DNA of 64,000 nt from Nonomuraea glycinis (lineage in GTDB: Bacteria > Actinomycetota > Actinomycetes > Streptosporangiales > Streptosporangiaceae), in contig NZ_BMNK01000003.1 in the NCBI RefSeq assembly GCF_014646515.1, forward strand, positions 577,456-641,455, written 5' to 3'. The first letter of the stretch is position 1. Each line of letters begins with the position of its first letter. The translations under genes and the position numbers were made by a program. Positions 62,653 to 64,000 of this stretch are shown here, piece by piece. The notes below the pieces were generated by a model. It searched no databases. It was given only the letters and a program-made list of their open reading frames with translations, and was not told the DNA's origin.

Positions 62653-64000
62653 ATGCCGGCCGTCCCGGCGCCACGTGTGGGAGACGAGGCCGAGCTGCTG
62701 ATGGCGGCGCAGGCCGGGGACGTGCAGGCCGCGCACCGGCTCGGCCGGCTCTACGCCCAGCGCGGCGACCGCGCGGCGGCCCGGCACTGGTGGGAGCGGG
62801 CCGCGGCGGGCGGCAACCTCGACAGCGCCTACAACCTAGGCATCTGGCACGAGAAGCACGGCAGCCTGGACAACGCCGTCGCCTGGTACGAACGGGCCGC
62901 CGGCGCCGGCGACGCGGAGGCCGCGGTCAATCTCGCCACGCTCCTGCTGGAGCAGCGCGGCGACGTCGAACAGGCCAGGAGCTGGTACGAGATCGCCGCC
63001 CAGCAGGGTTCGCGGGCCGGAGCCCGCAGGCTCGCGCTGATGTGCGAGGACGCCGGCGAGACCTCGGCCGCGCGGGAGTGGCATCGCGCGGCGGCCGCCG
63101 CCGGGGACGCCTCCTCCGCGCACGACGCGGGCTTCCTGGCCTACTCGTGCGGGCACGAGGAGGAGACCGTGCACTGGTGGGAGTGCGCGGCGCAGAGCGG
63201 CCACGCCGACTCGGCGTACTGCCTGGGGCTGTTCCTGCAGGCCAGCCGCGACCCGGAGGGCGCCGAAGCCTACTATCGGCTGTCCGCCAAGAGCGAGCAT
63301 CCCGGTGCGGCGTCCCAGCTCGGCGGCATCGCGCTGTCCCGGCGCGACCTGCGCAGCGCGCGGGCCTGGTACGAGCAGGCCGCGGGCGCCGGTCGGCTGG
63401 AGGACCAGCGGATGGCCGGGTTCGTCTGCGTGGAGCTCGGTGACGCCCGGGGCGCGAGCCACTGGTTCGGCAGGGGCGCGGCCGGCGGGGACGCGGAGTC
63501 GGCGTTCAACTTCGGGCTGCTGCTCATCGCCGAGTTCGGCGATCTGGGCGGCGGGCAGCACTGGTTCCGGCAGGCGGCGCTGGCCGGGCACCACGGGGCC
63601 GCCGTGGAGCTGGGCGGGCTGCTGTCGGCGGCGGGCCGGCGGAGCGAGGCGGAGGAGTGGCTGGCCGACCCGCCGCCGCCCACCTGGGACCGGCCCGCCG
63701 AGCCGGAGCTGATGGCGCGGGCCGAGCTGGCCGCGGCCGCCACCGGCCGCCGGGGCGGCGTCGCGCTGGCCGTGCCGGAGCTGGCCGAGATCCTCGGCAC
63801 CTGGGACCTGGTGACCAGGCCGCTGCACGACCACGCGGACGTGATCGACTGGCTGGTGAACCGGAGCCGGCTGCACGCCAGCGCCGTCGAGCACCTGGCC
63901 TCGGTGCGCGGCACCCTGCTCCGGCCGGGCAGCGGCCCGTGGCCGAGCCCCGGCGAGGTGCGGCACGTGCTGACCACGGCCAGGGAGCTGCGCCGCCGCC
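62653..64000 (+). CDS. Sel1/TPR-repeat protein, truncated by the window end
   Basis: At least 449 residues from ATG 62653 (AAGGTGAGG five bases before); ATG 62626 is also in frame. The frame is open to the end of the window. It contains about ten Sel1-type repeats of 33-36 residues (for example RLYAQRGDRAAARHWWERAAAGGNLDSAYNLG). After about residue 355 the pattern changes to a C-terminal domain (LMARAELAAAATGRRGGVALAVPELAEILGTWDLVTRP). Repeats of this kind mediate protein contacts. The opposite-strand open frames here are compositional shadows. Confidence 0.8.
   Translation, partial: MPAVPAPRVGDEAELLMAAQAGDVQAAHRLGRLYAQRGDRAAARHWWERAAAGGNLDSAYNLGIWHEKHGSLDNAVAWYERAAGAGDAEAAVNLATLLLEQRGDVEQARSWYEIAAQQGSRAGARRLALMCEDAGETSAAREWHRAAAAAGDASSAHDAGFLAYSCGHEEETVHWWECAAQSGHADSAYCLGLFLQASRDPEGAEAYYRLSAKSEHPGAASQLGGIALSRRDLRSARAWYEQAAGAGRLEDQRMAGFVCVELGDARGASHWFGRGAAGGDAESAFNFGLLLIAEFGDLGGGQHWFRQAALAGHHGAAVELGGLLSAAGRRSEAEEWLADPPPPTWDRPAEPELMARAELAAAATGRRGGVALAVPELAEILGTWDLVTRPLHDHADVIDWLVNRSRLHASAVEHLASVRGTLLRPGSGPWPSPGEVRHVLTTARELRRR

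Noticed and set aside
62836..63966. Minus-strand 376-codon frame at the window end
   Set aside because: Shadow of the Sel1-repeat gene, whose plus-strand frame shows clear repeats and continues past the window.
1..64000. CRISPR array
   Set aside because: No regularly spaced direct repeats with unique spacers were found; the short tandem repeats at 53561, 58028 and 48716 have no spacers or are coding.

Overview
The window is high-GC actinobacterial DNA with dense, overlapping genes, many GTG starts and a few TTG starts. Family-level clues are a mycothiol-dependent maleylpyruvate isomerase homologue, a WhiB protein, an F420/LLM-type oxidoreductase, a two-domain small laccase and a pSAM2-type integrative element in a tRNA gene. 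A filamentous actinomycete of the Streptosporangiales (Nonomuraea/Streptosporangium-like) is my inference; no rRNA or other species marker is present.

Region 1 (1-5566) ends in a mau-like cluster. It holds a membrane-anchored CPNC thioredoxin-like protein, a Tat-exported eight-cysteine protein resembling a methylamine dehydrogenase light chain, a multi-span membrane protein broken by an in-frame TGA, a MauE/DoxX-like protein with a CGC motif, and a lipoprotein. No heavy chain (MauB) or MauG is present. Region 2 (5866-12919) is an export operon: small laccase, a 1332-residue ThuA/discoidin/PQQ-dehydrogenase/PKD/DUF1080 protein, and a cupredoxin with four Ig-like repeats, closed by a strong terminator. 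Together these look like extracellular sugar oxidation with copper proteins as electron carriers.

Region 3 (13.7-39.0 kb) is an integration hotspot at tRNA-Arg(CCG). Three copies of the sequence lying 3' of that tRNA occur at 13.7, 17.7 and 38.85 kb. The two outer copies of the last interval carry the duplicated tRNA 3' end and bound a complete, about 21.2 kb actinomycete integrative and conjugative element (AICE). From left to right the AICE carries: a short protein plus XRE/ImmA protein, an Mrr-like nuclease, GntR regulators including one with three tandem winged helices, an APH-fold kinase and a large XRE regulator; then a rightward transfer/replication operon behind a palindromic operator (small membrane protein, WhiB, RRQRL protein, DUF2637, FtsK-type TraB, SSB, prim-pol, DUF3631 helicase-like ATPase, excisionase, integrase); and finally an AT-richer two-gene ATPase module between the integrase and attR. 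The stretch from 13.7 to 17.7 kb holds secreted proteins and gene fragments and looks like the remains of an older insertion.

Region 4 (39.1-64.0 kb) is chromosomal. It contains a single-domain response regulator, a LuxR-type large ATPase, a LysE exporter, and a leftward run linking an OmpR/HK two-component system, a DUF4153/4173 membrane protein and D-amino-acid catabolism (N-acyl-D-amino-acid deacylase, a frameshifted D-threonine aldolase-like gene, RidA, a TIM-barrel protein). These are followed by an arylamine N-acetyltransferase, a double pseudokinase, DUF3817 and SURF1, gamma-glutamyltransferase, a NarL-type two-component pair joined by two coupled mini-ORFs, MarR/LLM oxidoreductase, an HTH/Clp-N pair, a SHOCT protein, a metal-transport-like membrane protein and a Sel1-repeat protein that runs off the window.
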